A stretch of DNA of 64,000 nucleotides. Source: Cycloclasticus sp. (GTDB lineage Bacteria; Pseudomonadota; Gammaproteobacteria; Methylococcales; Cycloclasticaceae). This document shows, piece after piece, positions 46,852 to 56,522 of the stretch. The stretch lies in contig JBFLJU010000001.1 of NCBI GenBank assembly GCA_040743155.1, positions 1,857,144-1,921,143 on the forward strand. Reading direction: 5' to 3'. Numbering within the stretch: position 1 is the first letter of the stretch; each line of letters begins with the position of its first letter. Under the pieces are notes generated by a model. The model saw only the letters and a program-made list of their open reading frames with translations. It searched no databases and was not told where the DNA came from. The position numbers and the translations under genes are program-made.

Positions 46852-47599
46852 TCTAATCATTGCTGGGCGCGAACTGCGTAGCTTATTTTTATCGCCGCTT
46901 GCTTGGACCATCCTCGGCGTTACCCAGCTCATTCTGGCGTATATGTTTTTAACGCAAATTGATTACTACCTGACGATACAAGCAAAATTGCTTGGCATAC
47001 CTGGCGCACCCGGCGTGACGGACCTTGTGGTTGCTCCCTTGTTTGGAAATGCTGCCGTTATTTTATTGCTGATTACGCCACTATTAACCATGCGTACCAT
47101 TAGCGATGAACGACGCAATAAAACCATCAGCCTGTTATTTTCTGCACCGATCAGCCTGACTGAGATCGTACTTGGAAAATTTCTCGCCATCTTGGCGTTT
47201 TCACTGATCATTCTGTGTTCAATCACACTGATGCCCTTATCTTTATTAACCATCGGCGAGCTAGATATGGGTAAATTCTTTGCCTGCCTACTCGGCATGA
47301 CATTGCTCATGGCATCCTTCAACGCACTGGGACTATATATGTCTGCTGTCGCGTCACAACCAACCGTTGCTGCAGTCGGTAGCTTTGGCGCGTTATTATT
47401 ATTGTGGATTATTGATTGGGCTGGCAGCAACAGCGGTAACAGTAGCAGCTTGCTTGAATACATTTCTATCATGCGCCATTTCGAAAATTTATTACGCGGT
47501 TTAGTGAATACAAGCGATATTTTTTACTTTGTATTATTCATCGCTGGCTTTCTAATTCTCAGCATTCGTCGACTTGATAACGACCGGTTACAAAATTGA
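46844..47599 (+). CDS. Gld-like ABC transporter permease
   Basis: A 251-residue membrane protein with six predicted helices, of the ABC-2 / GldF type. Notable segments are SSLIIAGRELRSLFLSPLAW at the N-terminus and LLTMRTISDERRNKTISLLF followed by SAPISLTEIVLGKF, the coupling region typical of the family. It overlaps the ATPase gene by 8 bases and its stop TGA overlaps the next start as TTGA. It should form the membrane pore with the GldG-like protein. Confidence 0.9.
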   Translation: MSSLIIAGRELRSLFLSPLAWTILGVTQLILAYMFLTQIDYYLTIQAKLLGIPGAPGVTDLVVAPLFGNAAVILLLITPLLTMRTISDERRNKTISLLFSAPISLTEIVLGKFLAILAFSLIILCSITLMPLSLLTIGELDMGKFFACLLGMTLLMASFNALGLYMSAVASQPTVAAVGSFGALLLLWIIDWAGSNSGNSSSLLEYISIMRHFENLLRGLVNTSDIFYFVLFIAGFLILSIRRLDNDRLQN

Positions 47600-48945
47600 A
47601 AATTACTCGCAAAGCCCATCAGTTTATTCGGCTACAAAATGTCGTTTTCACAGCCTTATTTCTCGGTACTTTAGCTCTTCTGGCATGGCTGAGTATGCAG
47701 TATACCTTTCAGTCCGACTGGACAGCTAACGCTAGGAACTCCCTATCTGCCCCGAGTATTCAGCTACTTAAGAAAATCAAACTGCCTATTGAAATAACCG
47801 CTTACGCATCTGAAAATCAGGTTTTACGTCGACAAATCTCCGAGCTCGTTGCTAAGTATAGCCGTCATAAAAGCGACATTTCGCTGACTATTATTAACCC
47901 TGATATGCGCCCCGATCAGGCACGTGAAGAAGGCATCACGACTGATGGCGAGCTCATTATTCGATATAACGAGAAGCGCGAAGCATTACAACAACTAAAC
48001 GAGCAAGCGCTCACAAATGCGTTGCAGCGCCTTGCTAATAGCGAACAACGCTGGGTTGTTTTCCTGACTGGGCACGGCGAACGAAACCCAGCCAACAACT
48101 CAAATTTTGACTTTAGCGTGTTTGCAGGCGAACTTAAAAACAAGGGCATTAATAGTCAAACAATCAACCTAGTTGAGACCCCTTCGATTCCAAATAACAC
48201 ATCGTTACTCGTTATCGCCGCTCCAGAGGCGCCGCTACTCAAGGGTGAAATTAACATTATCAAGCGCTACCTTGAAAACGGCCTGCCACTTTTACTACTT
48301 AGCGAACCAAATCAGGCCGCTATTATCCAACCATTAATTGAACTCCTCGGCATCAGCCAATTACCCGGTACGGTAGTCGATGCAACAACACAAATGTTCG
48401 GCATAGATGACCCAACGTTTGCACTGGTCACACAATACCCAAACCACCTCGCCACTCAACATCTACAGGCAATGAGCTTGTTTCCAGGCACGGCTGGCTT
48501 CACCATATCAGCGGACAATAAATACACCGCCGAAGCATTACTGTCGACGCTTGAGCGTTCATGGACAGAAATTGGGCAGATCGAAGGGCAAATTAAATTT
48601 GATGCCGATAGCGATGAGCAGCAAGGCCCCATTGCCATTGGCTATGCTCTCACTCAGGCTAACAAAACCCGTTCACAACAGCGAATTGCCGTCATTGGCG
48701 ACGCAGATTTTTTATCTAACTCATTTCTTGGCAACGGTGCCAATTTAGACCTTGGCTTAAGCCTTATACAATGGTTGAATCACGACGACTCTCTGATTGA
48801 TATTCCAGCAAAAACCGCAGCCGATACTTCATTAGAGATTAATCAAACTTGGTTAATCATCTTCGGCATCGGGTTTTTATTCATTCTGCCTGCCGCCTTT
48901 ATTATCAGCGGCATTGTTATTTGGTTGAAGCGTAAAAAGCGTTAA
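47596..48945 (+). CDS. GldG-like ABC auxiliary protein
   Basis: A 449-residue protein with one N-terminal helix (VVFTALFLGTLALLAWLSMQ), a large extracytoplasmic region, and a C-terminal helix (WLIIFGIGFLFILPAAFIIS) followed by RKKR. The middle contains the GldG/IFT52-like domain (WVVFLTGHGERNPANNSNFD; LLVIAAPEAPLLKGEINIIK; RIAVIGDADFLSNSFLGNGA). The start is TTG 47596, coupled to the permease stop. This subunit probably binds cargo or cell-wall components outside the membrane; that is inference from architecture. Confidence 0.88.
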   Translation: MKITRKAHQFIRLQNVVFTALFLGTLALLAWLSMQYTFQSDWTANARNSLSAPSIQLLKKIKLPIEITAYASENQVLRRQISELVAKYSRHKSDISLTIINPDMRPDQAREEGITTDGELIIRYNEKREALQQLNEQALTNALQRLANSEQRWVVFLTGHGERNPANNSNFDFSVFAGELKNKGINSQTINLVETPSIPNNTSLLVIAAPEAPLLKGEINIIKRYLENGLPLLLLSEPNQAAIIQPLIELLGISQLPGTVVDATTQMFGIDDPTFALVTQYPNHLATQHLQAMSLFPGTAGFTISADNKYTAEALLSTLERSWTEIGQIEGQIKFDADSDEQQGPIAIGYALTQANKTRSQQRIAVIGDADFLSNSFLGNGANLDLGLSLIQWLNHDDSLIDIPAKTAADTSLEINQTWLIIFGIGFLFILPAAFIISGIVIWLKRKKR

Positions 48946-48948
48946 ACA

Positions 48949-49806
48949 ATGAAAAGTCGATTACTCATTAACCTGTTGCTGGCATTACTTGTCGTCACAC
49001 TCGGCCTGGTCGCATGGCTAAAACCGGGGCAGGTCAGCGGCAAAGCAGCACGAATCACCTCACTTGATATGGCGGCGATCAACACGATTCGTATTGAACG
49101 CAAAGACGCTAGCTTTATTGAATTACAACGTGAAGAAAGCCATTGGCTACTGACACAGCCCATTAAGGCACCCGCACTCACAGGAAAAGTAGAGCGTCTA
49201 CTCAAAATTTCTCAAATAGAACCGCCTGTTAGCTACACCTTAGATAGCTCTTCTTTAAATCAATTCGGGCTTAAGCCACCCACCGTACAGCTTTCCTTTA
49301 ACCAGCAAACACTCAACATCGGTTCCACCGAAAGTGTTCATTCACGCCGTTACGTCAGTAAGAACGAACAGCTTTTTTTGCTCGACGACACCTTCTTACA
49401 CCATTTAACAGCGCCCATTAACGCCTATATCGACACACGATTACTACCCGATAATATTCAAATCACCCATTTACAAACCCCACAAACATCCCTGCAAATA
49501 AATGACGATAACACTTGGCAAAACCTTAATACGCCAACCGACGAGTTATCATCTGACTCCGTTCAAATGTTACTGGATGAATGGCGGTTTGCACGCGCTA
49601 TGAACGTTAGCACTCAAACTCACGAACCCGCTGATGGAATGATTATCATCTCATTCAAGCAACATCAAAAAATGCACTTTAATCTCATTAAACAAAAAGA
49701 CAACATCATTTTAATTTCTCAAGAGACAAAACTGGCGTACACCTTTAGTAGCGTGAAATATAAAAAGATGACCACCCTGCCTAAACTCGAAGACTCTAAT
49801 GCCTGA
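48949..49806 (+). CDS. DUF4340 protein of the Gld-like cluster
   Basis: A 285-residue protein with one N-terminal membrane anchor (INLLLALLVVTLGLVAWLKP) and an exported domain matching DUF4340: IELQREESHWLLTQPIKAPA, FGLKPPTVQLSFNQQTLNIG, RRYVSKNEQLFLLDDTF. Proteins of this family regularly follow GldG-like genes. It starts 3 bases after the GldG-like gene and overlaps mutM by 8 bases. The function is unknown. Confidence 0.85.
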   Translation: MKSRLLINLLLALLVVTLGLVAWLKPGQVSGKAARITSLDMAAINTIRIERKDASFIELQREESHWLLTQPIKAPALTGKVERLLKISQIEPPVSYTLDSSSLNQFGLKPPTVQLSFNQQTLNIGSTESVHSRRYVSKNEQLFLLDDTFLHHLTAPINAYIDTRLLPDNIQITHLQTPQTSLQINDDNTWQNLNTPTDELSSDSVQMLLDEWRFARAMNVSTQTHEPADGMIIISFKQHQKMHFNLIKQKDNIILISQETKLAYTFSSVKYKKMTTLPKLEDSNA

Positions 49807-50614
49807 ATTACCTGAAGTAGAAACAACTCGTCGCGGTATCGCCCCACATATCGAAGGCCAGCAGGTATCAAACGTTATTATTCGACAAGGAAAACTACGT
49901 TGGCCCGTTAGCGAGGAATTATCAACCTTACTGCCTGGCCTTCGCATTAACCACGTAAGGCGCCGAGCAAAATACCTGCTTCTTGACACCGACAAAGGCA
50001 CCTTGATTATTCACCTTGGCATGTCCGGCAGTCTACGCGTCATAAACGCTTCAATTGAGCCCGAAAAACACGAACACATCGATATTATTTTCACTAATAA
50101 CATGTGCTTACGTTATAAAGACCCCCGTCGTTTTGGCTCTATGTTATGGGCATCTGGCCCTGTAGAAGATCATAAATTAATCCAACAGTTAGGCCCAGAG
50201 CCGCTGTCCGAGCTATTCAATATTGATGATTTTTACCCAAAAACTCAGATGAGAAAAACGCCCATTAAAAGTCTCATCATGGATGGGCACGTCGTCGTCG
50301 GGGTGGGTAATATTTATGCCAGTGAAGCACTATTCCAATCAGGGATTCACCCCAAACGAGCCGCTAATAATATTTCTAAAAAGCGGCTTAAAGATCTGGT
50401 CGCTGCCATTAAGACCATTTTGGCGAAAGCCATTGAGCAAGGCGGTACGACACTGAAAGACTTCGTTAATAGCGAAGGCAAGCCCGGCTATTTTCAGCAA
50501 ACGCTCAATGTGTACGGGCGCGGCAAGCTGCCCTGCCCAACTTGTAAAACGCCCATCAAGCAAATCGTTATTGCGCAACGATCTACTTTTTATTGCCCAC
50601 ACTGCCAACGCTAA
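49799..50614 (+). CDS. mutM: Formamidopyrimidine-DNA glycosylase
   Basis: Removes 8-oxoguanine and ring-opened purines from DNA and nicks the abasic site. The N-terminal catalytic proline and glutamate are in MPELPEVETTRRGIAPHIEG, the helix-two-turn-helix follows GVGNIYASEALFQSGIHP, and the C-terminal zinc finger is CPTCKTPIKQIVIAQRSTFY followed by CPHC. The 271-residue length is standard. It overlaps the DUF4340 gene by 8 bases, so DNA repair and the ABC cluster share a transcript. Confidence 0.97.
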   Translation: MPELPEVETTRRGIAPHIEGQQVSNVIIRQGKLRWPVSEELSTLLPGLRINHVRRRAKYLLLDTDKGTLIIHLGMSGSLRVINASIEPEKHEHIDIIFTNNMCLRYKDPRRFGSMLWASGPVEDHKLIQQLGPEPLSELFNIDDFYPKTQMRKTPIKSLIMDGHVVVGVGNIYASEALFQSGIHPKRAANNISKKRLKDLVAAIKTILAKAIEQGGTTLKDFVNSEGKPGYFQQTLNVYGRGKLPCPTCKTPIKQIVIAQRSTFYCPHCQR

Positions 50615-50715
50615 GGCCGCGGATTTATAAATTTTATCCAAGGACGCATAAAATATAATTCTTTATTGGGAATACGTCGTCAATTCCTATAAAGTTAAGA
50701 CTCAAGGAGGGGTGT

Positions 50716-51450
50716 TTGTTTCAAGTAAAAAATAAGTTTTTAAGGCAATTGTTTGGCAGTTTTTTAGACTTACTGCCGATTTTTGCGGTGATCTTTGTTT
50801 TCCAGCTATTCATTCTTCGCCAACCTATTCCCAATATTGCGGACATTGCCGTTGGCACGGCATTTGTCGTTCTTGGCCTCACTCTATTTATCCAAGGACT
50901 TGAGAAAAGCTTATTCCCCATCGGCGAAACTATGGCATACGCCTTTGCAAAAAAGGGCAGCTTATTATGGCTACTGTTATTTGCCTTTGCCTTGGGTTTT
51001 GGCACAACAGCCGCTGAACCTGCGTTAATTGCCGTTGCCGATGAAGCCGCCCGCATCGCAGCCGAAGGTGGCATGATCGAACAAACGGATACCGCAAAAA
51101 ATGATTATGCCTTTGGCCTTCGTTTTACGGTGGCCTTCTCAGTCGGTTTCGCTATTTTATTAGGCGTACTTAGGATTATTCGCGGTTGGCCACTGCATTA
51201 TTTGATTATTCCAGGCTATATGGGCGTTGTCATAATGACCTTCTTTGCCCCAGATGCCATTATTGGCATCGCTTATGATTCAGGCGGCGTGACCACATCG
51301 ACCATTACAGTCCCCTTAGTGACCGCGCTAGGCGTTGGCCTAGCATCTGCGATTAGTGGTCGTAATCCCATGACTGATGGCTTTGGCCTTATCGCCTTTG
51401 CATCCCTTACGCCGATGATTTTTGTAATGGCCTACGGCATGATTTTATGA
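50716..51450 (+). CDS. DUF1538 membrane protein, first of a pair
   Basis: A 244-residue integral membrane protein with about six or seven helices. The start is TTG 50716: an AGGAGG ribosome site lies five bases upstream and leaves no other usable codon. Conserved segments are [20 protein letters not shown] in the first half and [20 protein letters not shown] followed by [17 protein letters not shown] in the second. The next gene encodes a homologous protein sharing the same motifs. ATGA coupling links the two, so they probably form a heterodimer. The repeated [12 protein letters not shown] segment looks like a substrate- or ion-binding re-entrant region. Function unknown. Confidence 0.85.
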   Translation: MFQVKNKFLRQLFGSFLDLLPIFAVIFVFQLFILRQPIPNIADIAVGTAFVVLGLTLFIQGLEKSLFPIGETMAYAFAKKGSLLWLLLFAFALGFGTTAAEPALIAVADEAARIAAEGGMIEQTDTAKNDYAFGLRFTVAFSVGFAILLGVLRIIRGWPLHYLIIPGYMGVVIMTFFAPDAIIGIAYDSGGVTTSTITVPLVTALGVGLASAISGRNPMTDGFGLIAFASLTPMIFVMAYGMIL

Positions 51451-52244
51451 TCGATTTAATGAACGAGGTCTTCAACACGTTCTTGAATACATTGCGCGAC
51501 GTGGCCCCCATCGTTTTTGTCATCGTTTTCTTTCAGTTAGTTGTCATTAGGCGACCCTTTAGTCATTTCAAAAATTTAGTCAGCGGCATGTTTTACGTCG
51601 TCTTAGGCATGACCTTCTTTCTCGTTGGCTTAGACAAAGCGCTGTTCCCACTAGGAACCTCAATGGCGGAGCAACTAACAAGCCACGATTTCATTAACCC
51701 ATCTACCGACCAAAGCATTCGGATTGCATGGCAAGACTATTATTGGGTCTATATATTCGGCGCATGCATTGGCTTTGCAACCACCTTAGCCGAACCCGCT
51801 TTAATCGCCGTTGCGATCAAAGCTCAACAAATTTCCGGCGGCAGCATTAAAGCATGGTACCTAAGACTAGCTGTGTCTATTGGGGTTGCCGTTGGGATTT
51901 CTCTCGGCACCTATCGAATAGTGTCCGGTATAGACCTTTACATGTTTATTATCGCCGGATATATCGTCGTGATTATTCAAACAGTTTTCTCGCCCAAACT
52001 CATCATCGGCCTCGCCTATGATTCAGGTGGCGTTACCACATCCACCGTAACGGTGCCCTTAGTAACCGCCTTAGGTATTGGGCTAGCGTCTAGTATCCCC
52101 GGTAGAAACCCATTACTTGATGGCTTTGGCCTTATTGCCTTTGCCAGCCTTTTCCCCATTATGGCGGTACTCGCCTACGCTCAAATTGCCGATTGGATAA
52201 ACCGACGTGCTCAACTCAAACAACTGGATAAAGAAGGAGAATAA
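51447..52244 (+). CDS. DUF1538 membrane protein, second of a pair
   Basis: A 265-residue membrane protein homologous to its upstream neighbour: [20 protein letters not shown] and [20 protein letters not shown], then [20 protein letters not shown]. It starts with ATGA overlap at 51447-51450 and is followed immediately by the PII-like gene with a strong AGGAG site. The C-terminal tail is hydrophilic and charged ([17 protein letters not shown]), probably cytoplasmic and available to bind the PII-like partner. The fixed pairing suggests a two-subunit transporter with inverted or parallel pseudo-symmetry. Confidence 0.85.
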   Translation: MIDLMNEVFNTFLNTLRDVAPIVFVIVFFQLVVIRRPFSHFKNLVSGMFYVVLGMTFFLVGLDKALFPLGTSMAEQLTSHDFINPSTDQSIRIAWQDYYWVYIFGACIGFATTLAEPALIAVAIKAQQISGGSIKAWYLRLAVSIGVAVGISLGTYRIVSGIDLYMFIIAGYIVVIIQTVFSPKLIIGLAYDSGGVTTSTVTVPLVTALGIGLASSIPGRNPLLDGFGLIAFASLFPIMAVLAYAQIADWINRRAQLKQLDKEGE

Positions 52245-52245
52245 A

Positions 52246-52596
52246 ATGCATTTTAAATTAATTATCGTCTTCGTCGATGACAACAAGACTGACAAAGTGC
52301 TTGAAGCCGCGCGAGCTGTTGGCGCGACCGGCGCGACCATTATCAATAATGCACGTGGCGAAGGTATAAAGAAACAAAAAACATTTTTAGGTCTAAACCT
52401 TGAAACACAACGCGACGTTTTACTGTTTTTAGTCGAAGAGCACTTATCTCGGGCCATCATCGAAGAGGTCGCTCGTGCTGGCTTATTTGACGAAGAACCT
52501 GGTAGCGGCATTGCTCTACAAATCGATGTTGAAGATGCAATCGGCGTGTTACATCAAGCAAAAGAAATAACACAAACAATTGAGGGGGACTTATGA
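52246..52596 (+). CDS. PII-like signalling protein
   Basis: A 116-residue protein with the PII superfamily pattern: MHFKLIIVFVDDNKTDKVLE as strand 1 and helix 1, AARAVGATGATIINNARGEG as strand 2 with the T-loop beginning, and IALQIDVEDAIGVLHQ as the last strand and helix. It starts at ATG 52246, six bases after AGGAG. It lacks the classic GlnB signature and uridylylation tyrosine, so it is a PII-like rather than a nitrogen PII protein. Such proteins form trimers that bind adenine nucleotides or ions and regulate a neighbouring transporter. Here the obvious partner is the DUF1538 pair. Confidence 0.85.
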   Translation: MHFKLIIVFVDDNKTDKVLEAARAVGATGATIINNARGEGIKKQKTFLGLNLETQRDVLLFLVEEHLSRAIIEEVARAGLFDEEPGSGIALQIDVEDAIGVLHQAKEITQTIEGDL

Positions 52597-53006
52597 GTGA
52601 CAAAAAATTAATTACGGTCCGTGATGTGATGAAAATCGACGTCCATATGATTGATGGAACGGCCACCATTACAGAGGCCATCAGAATGATGAAGAAGCAA
52701 CAAACATCGGTCCTGTTTGTTGATAAATTTCATGAACATGACGAATACGGCGTCATCAATGCTGGCACTATCGCAAAGCTTGTCCTCGCTAAAGACAGGG
52801 CTCCCGATCGAGTTCATGTGTATGAAATTAATGAAAAACCACTGATCAACGCACACCCTGACATGGACATTCGCTACTGCTCCCGCCTATTCGCACGCTA
52901 CGATTTAATGCGCGCACCCGTTATGGAACAAGGAAAGATCATCGGAGTGGTTAGCCCCATCCAGCTTGTTTTAGAAGGCTTATGTGAATTAACCGGTATC
53001 TGCTAG
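52593..53006 (+). CDS. Twin CBS-domain protein
   Basis: A 137-residue protein made of two CBS domains and little else. The first spans about residues 8-65 (VRDVMKIDVHMIDGTATITE; VLFVDKFHEHDEYGVINAGT), the second about 75-135 (INAHPDMDIRYCSRLFARYD; GKIIGVVSPIQLVLEGLCEL). CBS pairs bind adenosyl compounds such as AMP, ATP or SAM. It starts by ATGA overlap with the PII-like gene and closes the four-gene operon, giving it a second nucleotide sensor. It could gate the DUF1538 membrane pair. Confidence 0.87.
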   Translation: MSDKKLITVRDVMKIDVHMIDGTATITEAIRMMKKQQTSVLFVDKFHEHDEYGVINAGTIAKLVLAKDRAPDRVHVYEINEKPLINAHPDMDIRYCSRLFARYDLMRAPVMEQGKIIGVVSPIQLVLEGLCELTGIC

Positions 53007-53108
53007 TTCCATTTACATTCGTTAACGTTTTCGCTAACCTTGGCTTAGTCGAAACACGAGAGCTTTAGGGGTTAAACGTCTTACCTTGAAATATATTCTG
53101 GAGACCTT

Positions 53109-53492
53109 ATGAATACCATCAAACTATCGATCATTTTCTTTCTTGTCGTCTTTAGCACAAACTCATTGGCATATGGCAGCACAAGTAGCAGTAAAAAAGC
53201 CTGCAAAAAACCCACGTTAACGCAAATAACACCTACTCACTTATCCGCTGTTTCAGCCGAAGCAGGTTTTTCTTTTCAAACGTCTAAACTAACATTGCCT
53301 CACAGTATCCGAGTGACTGCCAACAAGATTCCCGTTGAGGTTAATATTCAAGAAACAAAAGCCGGCCTCATTGTTTCAGGCAAGCTTCCAGCTTCGATAA
53401 AAAAGAAATATGTACGAATTGATGTTGACGCAACAACAAGCAGTAGCTGTCAGGGGATTGACGGTTGGTTACTGAAAATTGAAAAACTCTAA
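53109..53492 (+). CDS. Secreted hypothetical protein
   Basis: A 127-residue protein with a clear signal peptide (LSIIFFLVVFSTNSLAYG), then a Ser/Lys-rich linker and a small domain with two cysteines far apart (KKACKKPTLTQ and TSSSCQGID) that could form a disulfide. The segment LTQITPTHLSAVSAEAGFSF followed by alternating strands suggests an all-beta, immunoglobulin-like fold. It follows the DUF1538 operon by about 100 bases. I do not recognise the family. It has a start at ATG 53109, nine bases after an AGA-like site. Confidence 0.65.
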   Translation: MNTIKLSIIFFLVVFSTNSLAYGSTSSSKKACKKPTLTQITPTHLSAVSAEAGFSFQTSKLTLPHSIRVTANKIPVEVNIQETKAGLIVSGKLPASIKKKYVRIDVDATTSSSCQGIDGWLLKIEKL

Positions 53493-53534
53493 ACTCTTAG
53501 CTAATTAAACATTGCAGAAACGACACGCTCATCG

Positions 53535-55205
53535 CTATTGAGTCACTTGTTCAACAATCGCTGAACCAGAGCCTCTGCGGTCACTGGCCGCCATTAATTT
53601 ATTGTTCTTTTTATCCCATAAAATAGCGTGCATATTGCCATAATGTCTGCCAACAGATTTCAATGTGTGGCCTTTTTGCTTTAAGCCCAACGCAACTTCA
53701 TCTTTAAACGTATCCGGCTCGTGTTGAATAGCGTCCGGTAAATATTGATGGTGATAACGTGGCAGGTTAACCCAAGATTCAGAAGACTGGCCTTTCTCAG
53801 CATCCAAAATAGCAAGCAGCACCATACTGATAATCCTGCTACCACCCGGTGTACCGAGCACCCCTACTTTGTTATCGGTTTCAATAAATGTTGGTGACAT
53901 ACTGGATAACATTCGCTTACCCGCTTTTATCGCGTTCGCCTCACCGCCCACTAAGCCATAAACATTCGGCGTACCCGGTTTAATTGAAAAGTCGTCCATT
54001 TCATCATTCAATAACACCCCTGTGCCGCTTGGTACAAACCCTGAACCAAACGGGTAGTTAATTGACAGCGTCGCAGCCACTCGGTTGCCATCTTTATCAA
54101 TCACCGAAAAATGCGTGGTGTCATGGCCTTCTATTTGATTTAAACCCGTTAATTGCTGACTGGGCGTTGCCTTGTCTAAACTTAAATTCGTTGATGCCTC
54201 ACGCGCATATGATTTTTTGCTTAGCTCTACCACTGGCACCTCCACAAAATCACTATCGCCCATGTACAAGACACGGTCACGATATGCCCTTCTCATCGCC
54301 TCAACCACAACGTGAACACGCGTTGTTTCGTCCATCGCCGACAAGTCGTATTGTTCTAAAATATTCAACGTAATGGCTAGCACTAGGCCACCCGATGAGG
54401 GTAACGCCGCGCTCGTCACCTTTATGTTTTTGTAATCAATCACAACCGGAGCGCGTTCTTTAACCGTATAGTTCGCCAAATCTTGCATACTCCAAATGCC
54501 ACCATTTAGTTGCACGCCACGAACCAACTTACTCGCTAAGTCTCCTTTATAGAACCCGTCAAAGCCGTGCTCTGCGAGCAATTGCAAGGTATCAGCTAAA
54601 TCCATTTGCTTGATGAGCGCGCCTAGTTCTGGCACTTTCCCATCAACAAGAAAAATAGTACTCGCCGATTTATTAGAGGCTAATACAGCATGACGGAACT
54701 TAGCTAAACGTCGGTAGTGCTCATTCACCAAAAAGCCTTGCTTGGCCAACCTAATCGCTGGTTTTAAACTATCCAGTAACGGCAATTGTCCATATTTTTT
54801 GGACAACTGAACCAAGGCTGCTGGCAGACCAGGAATACCGGCCGCCAAGGCACCATTAACTGAGGCGCTTTTAACCGGCTCACCCTGTTGATCCAAATAC
54901 ATATCGCGATGCGCAGCAAGCGGCGCTACTTCCCGGCCATCAAGCATCACCTGCATGCCGTCACTTTGTCGATGTAGCAACCAAAATCCACCACCGCCCA
55001 TACCCGAACCAAATGGCTCGACCACTGCCAACGCTGCACTAATGGCAACAGCGGCATCAAACGCATTACCACCTTGGTTCAAAACAGCAAGGCCCGCTTG
55101 CGTCGCCGCTGGGTGTGCACTGGCAATGGCTTGCTCATGATATTTTGTTGAGGCGTTCGCTGTTAGCGAAAGAAAAATAAGGCTTATGAGTAATAAGTGT
55201 TTCAC
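53535..55205 (-). CDS. ggt: Gamma-glutamyltransferase
   Basis: Periplasmic enzyme that cleaves or transfers the gamma-glutamyl group of glutathione and related compounds. The 556-residue precursor has a signal peptide (LLLISLIFLSLTANASTKYH) and cleaves itself before the threonine in GHDTTHFSVIDKDGN to yield large and small subunits. Other family blocks: GSGMGGGGFWLLHRQ, SVNGALAAGIPGLPAAL, GSGFVPSGTGVLLNDEMDDF, SMSPTFIE and VLGTPGGSRIISMVLLAILD. It is the last gene of the M16-rsmD-coaD-fdx operon, an order also known in Pseudomonas. It could supply 5-oxoproline precursors for the Hyu proteins. Confidence 0.95.
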   Translation of the reverse strand: MKHLLLISLIFLSLTANASTKYHEQAIASAHPAATQAGLAVLNQGGNAFDAAVAISAALAVVEPFGSGMGGGGFWLLHRQSDGMQVMLDGREVAPLAAHRDMYLDQQGEPVKSASVNGALAAGIPGLPAALVQLSKKYGQLPLLDSLKPAIRLAKQGFLVNEHYRRLAKFRHAVLASNKSASTIFLVDGKVPELGALIKQMDLADTLQLLAEHGFDGFYKGDLASKLVRGVQLNGGIWSMQDLANYTVKERAPVVIDYKNIKVTSAALPSSGGLVLAITLNILEQYDLSAMDETTRVHVVVEAMRRAYRDRVLYMGDSDFVEVPVVELSKKSYAREASTNLSLDKATPSQQLTGLNQIEGHDTTHFSVIDKDGNRVAATLSINYPFGSGFVPSGTGVLLNDEMDDFSIKPGTPNVYGLVGGEANAIKAGKRMLSSMSPTFIETDNKVGVLGTPGGSRIISMVLLAILDAEKGQSSESWVNLPRYHHQYLPDAIQHEPDTFKDEVALGLKQKGHTLKSVGRHYGNMHAILWDKKNNKLMAASDRRGSGSAIVEQVTQ

Positions 55206-55208
55206 TGT

Positions 55209-55940
<732 letters not shown>

Positions 55941-55948
<8 letters not shown>

Positions 55949-56522
55949 TGCCTTCTCGGTGGTATAGGTAATAGGCCACTTGGCCCGCTTTTTTACGTCG
56001 GTGCTGAACCCAGTTATTAGGTAAAAAACTCAAATCTAATTTACCTTCGCATTCTAAATAGATAACAGCATCATCCGATAAGCAGCCACTTTCTTCAAGG
56101 CGTTTCGCGCAGTCGCTCAACTCACCTTGCTTGAAAGGCGGATCAAGAAAAACAACATCAAACAAGGCAGCTATGCCTTTACTCTTATCTTTTAAAACAT
56201 CTAAGGCCATCCGATGCATCAATTGAACATTATCCGCCTGTAGCAATGCCTTATTAGTGCGCAACGCTTTGATTGCTTTAATATCCTTCTCAACCATCAG
56301 TACATTACGCGCACCTCTTGATGCCGCCTCAAAACCTAATGCACCACTGCCAGCATACAAATCTAAACAGTTTGCTTGCGGTAAATAGGGCTGCAACCAA
56401 TTAAACAAGGTTTCTCGAATGGGATCTGTGGTCGGCCGTAAGCCGTCAAGACTGGGGAATTCAATTTTACGCCCCCGCCATTGCCCACCAATAATACGTA
56501 CGCGATTGCCCTTGGCCGCCAT
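55941..56522 (-). CDS. rsmD: 16S rRNA (guanine-N2)-methyltransferase RsmD
   Basis: SAM-dependent methyltransferase that modifies G966 of 16S rRNA. VRIIGGQWRGRKIEFPSLDG is the family N-terminus, LDLYAGSGALGFEAASRGAR the SAM-binding motif I, and VVFLDPPFKQGEL the catalytic DPPF motif. The 193-residue length fits. Its start overlaps the stop of the upstream peptidase gene as TGATG, pointing to translational coupling. Confidence 0.96.
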
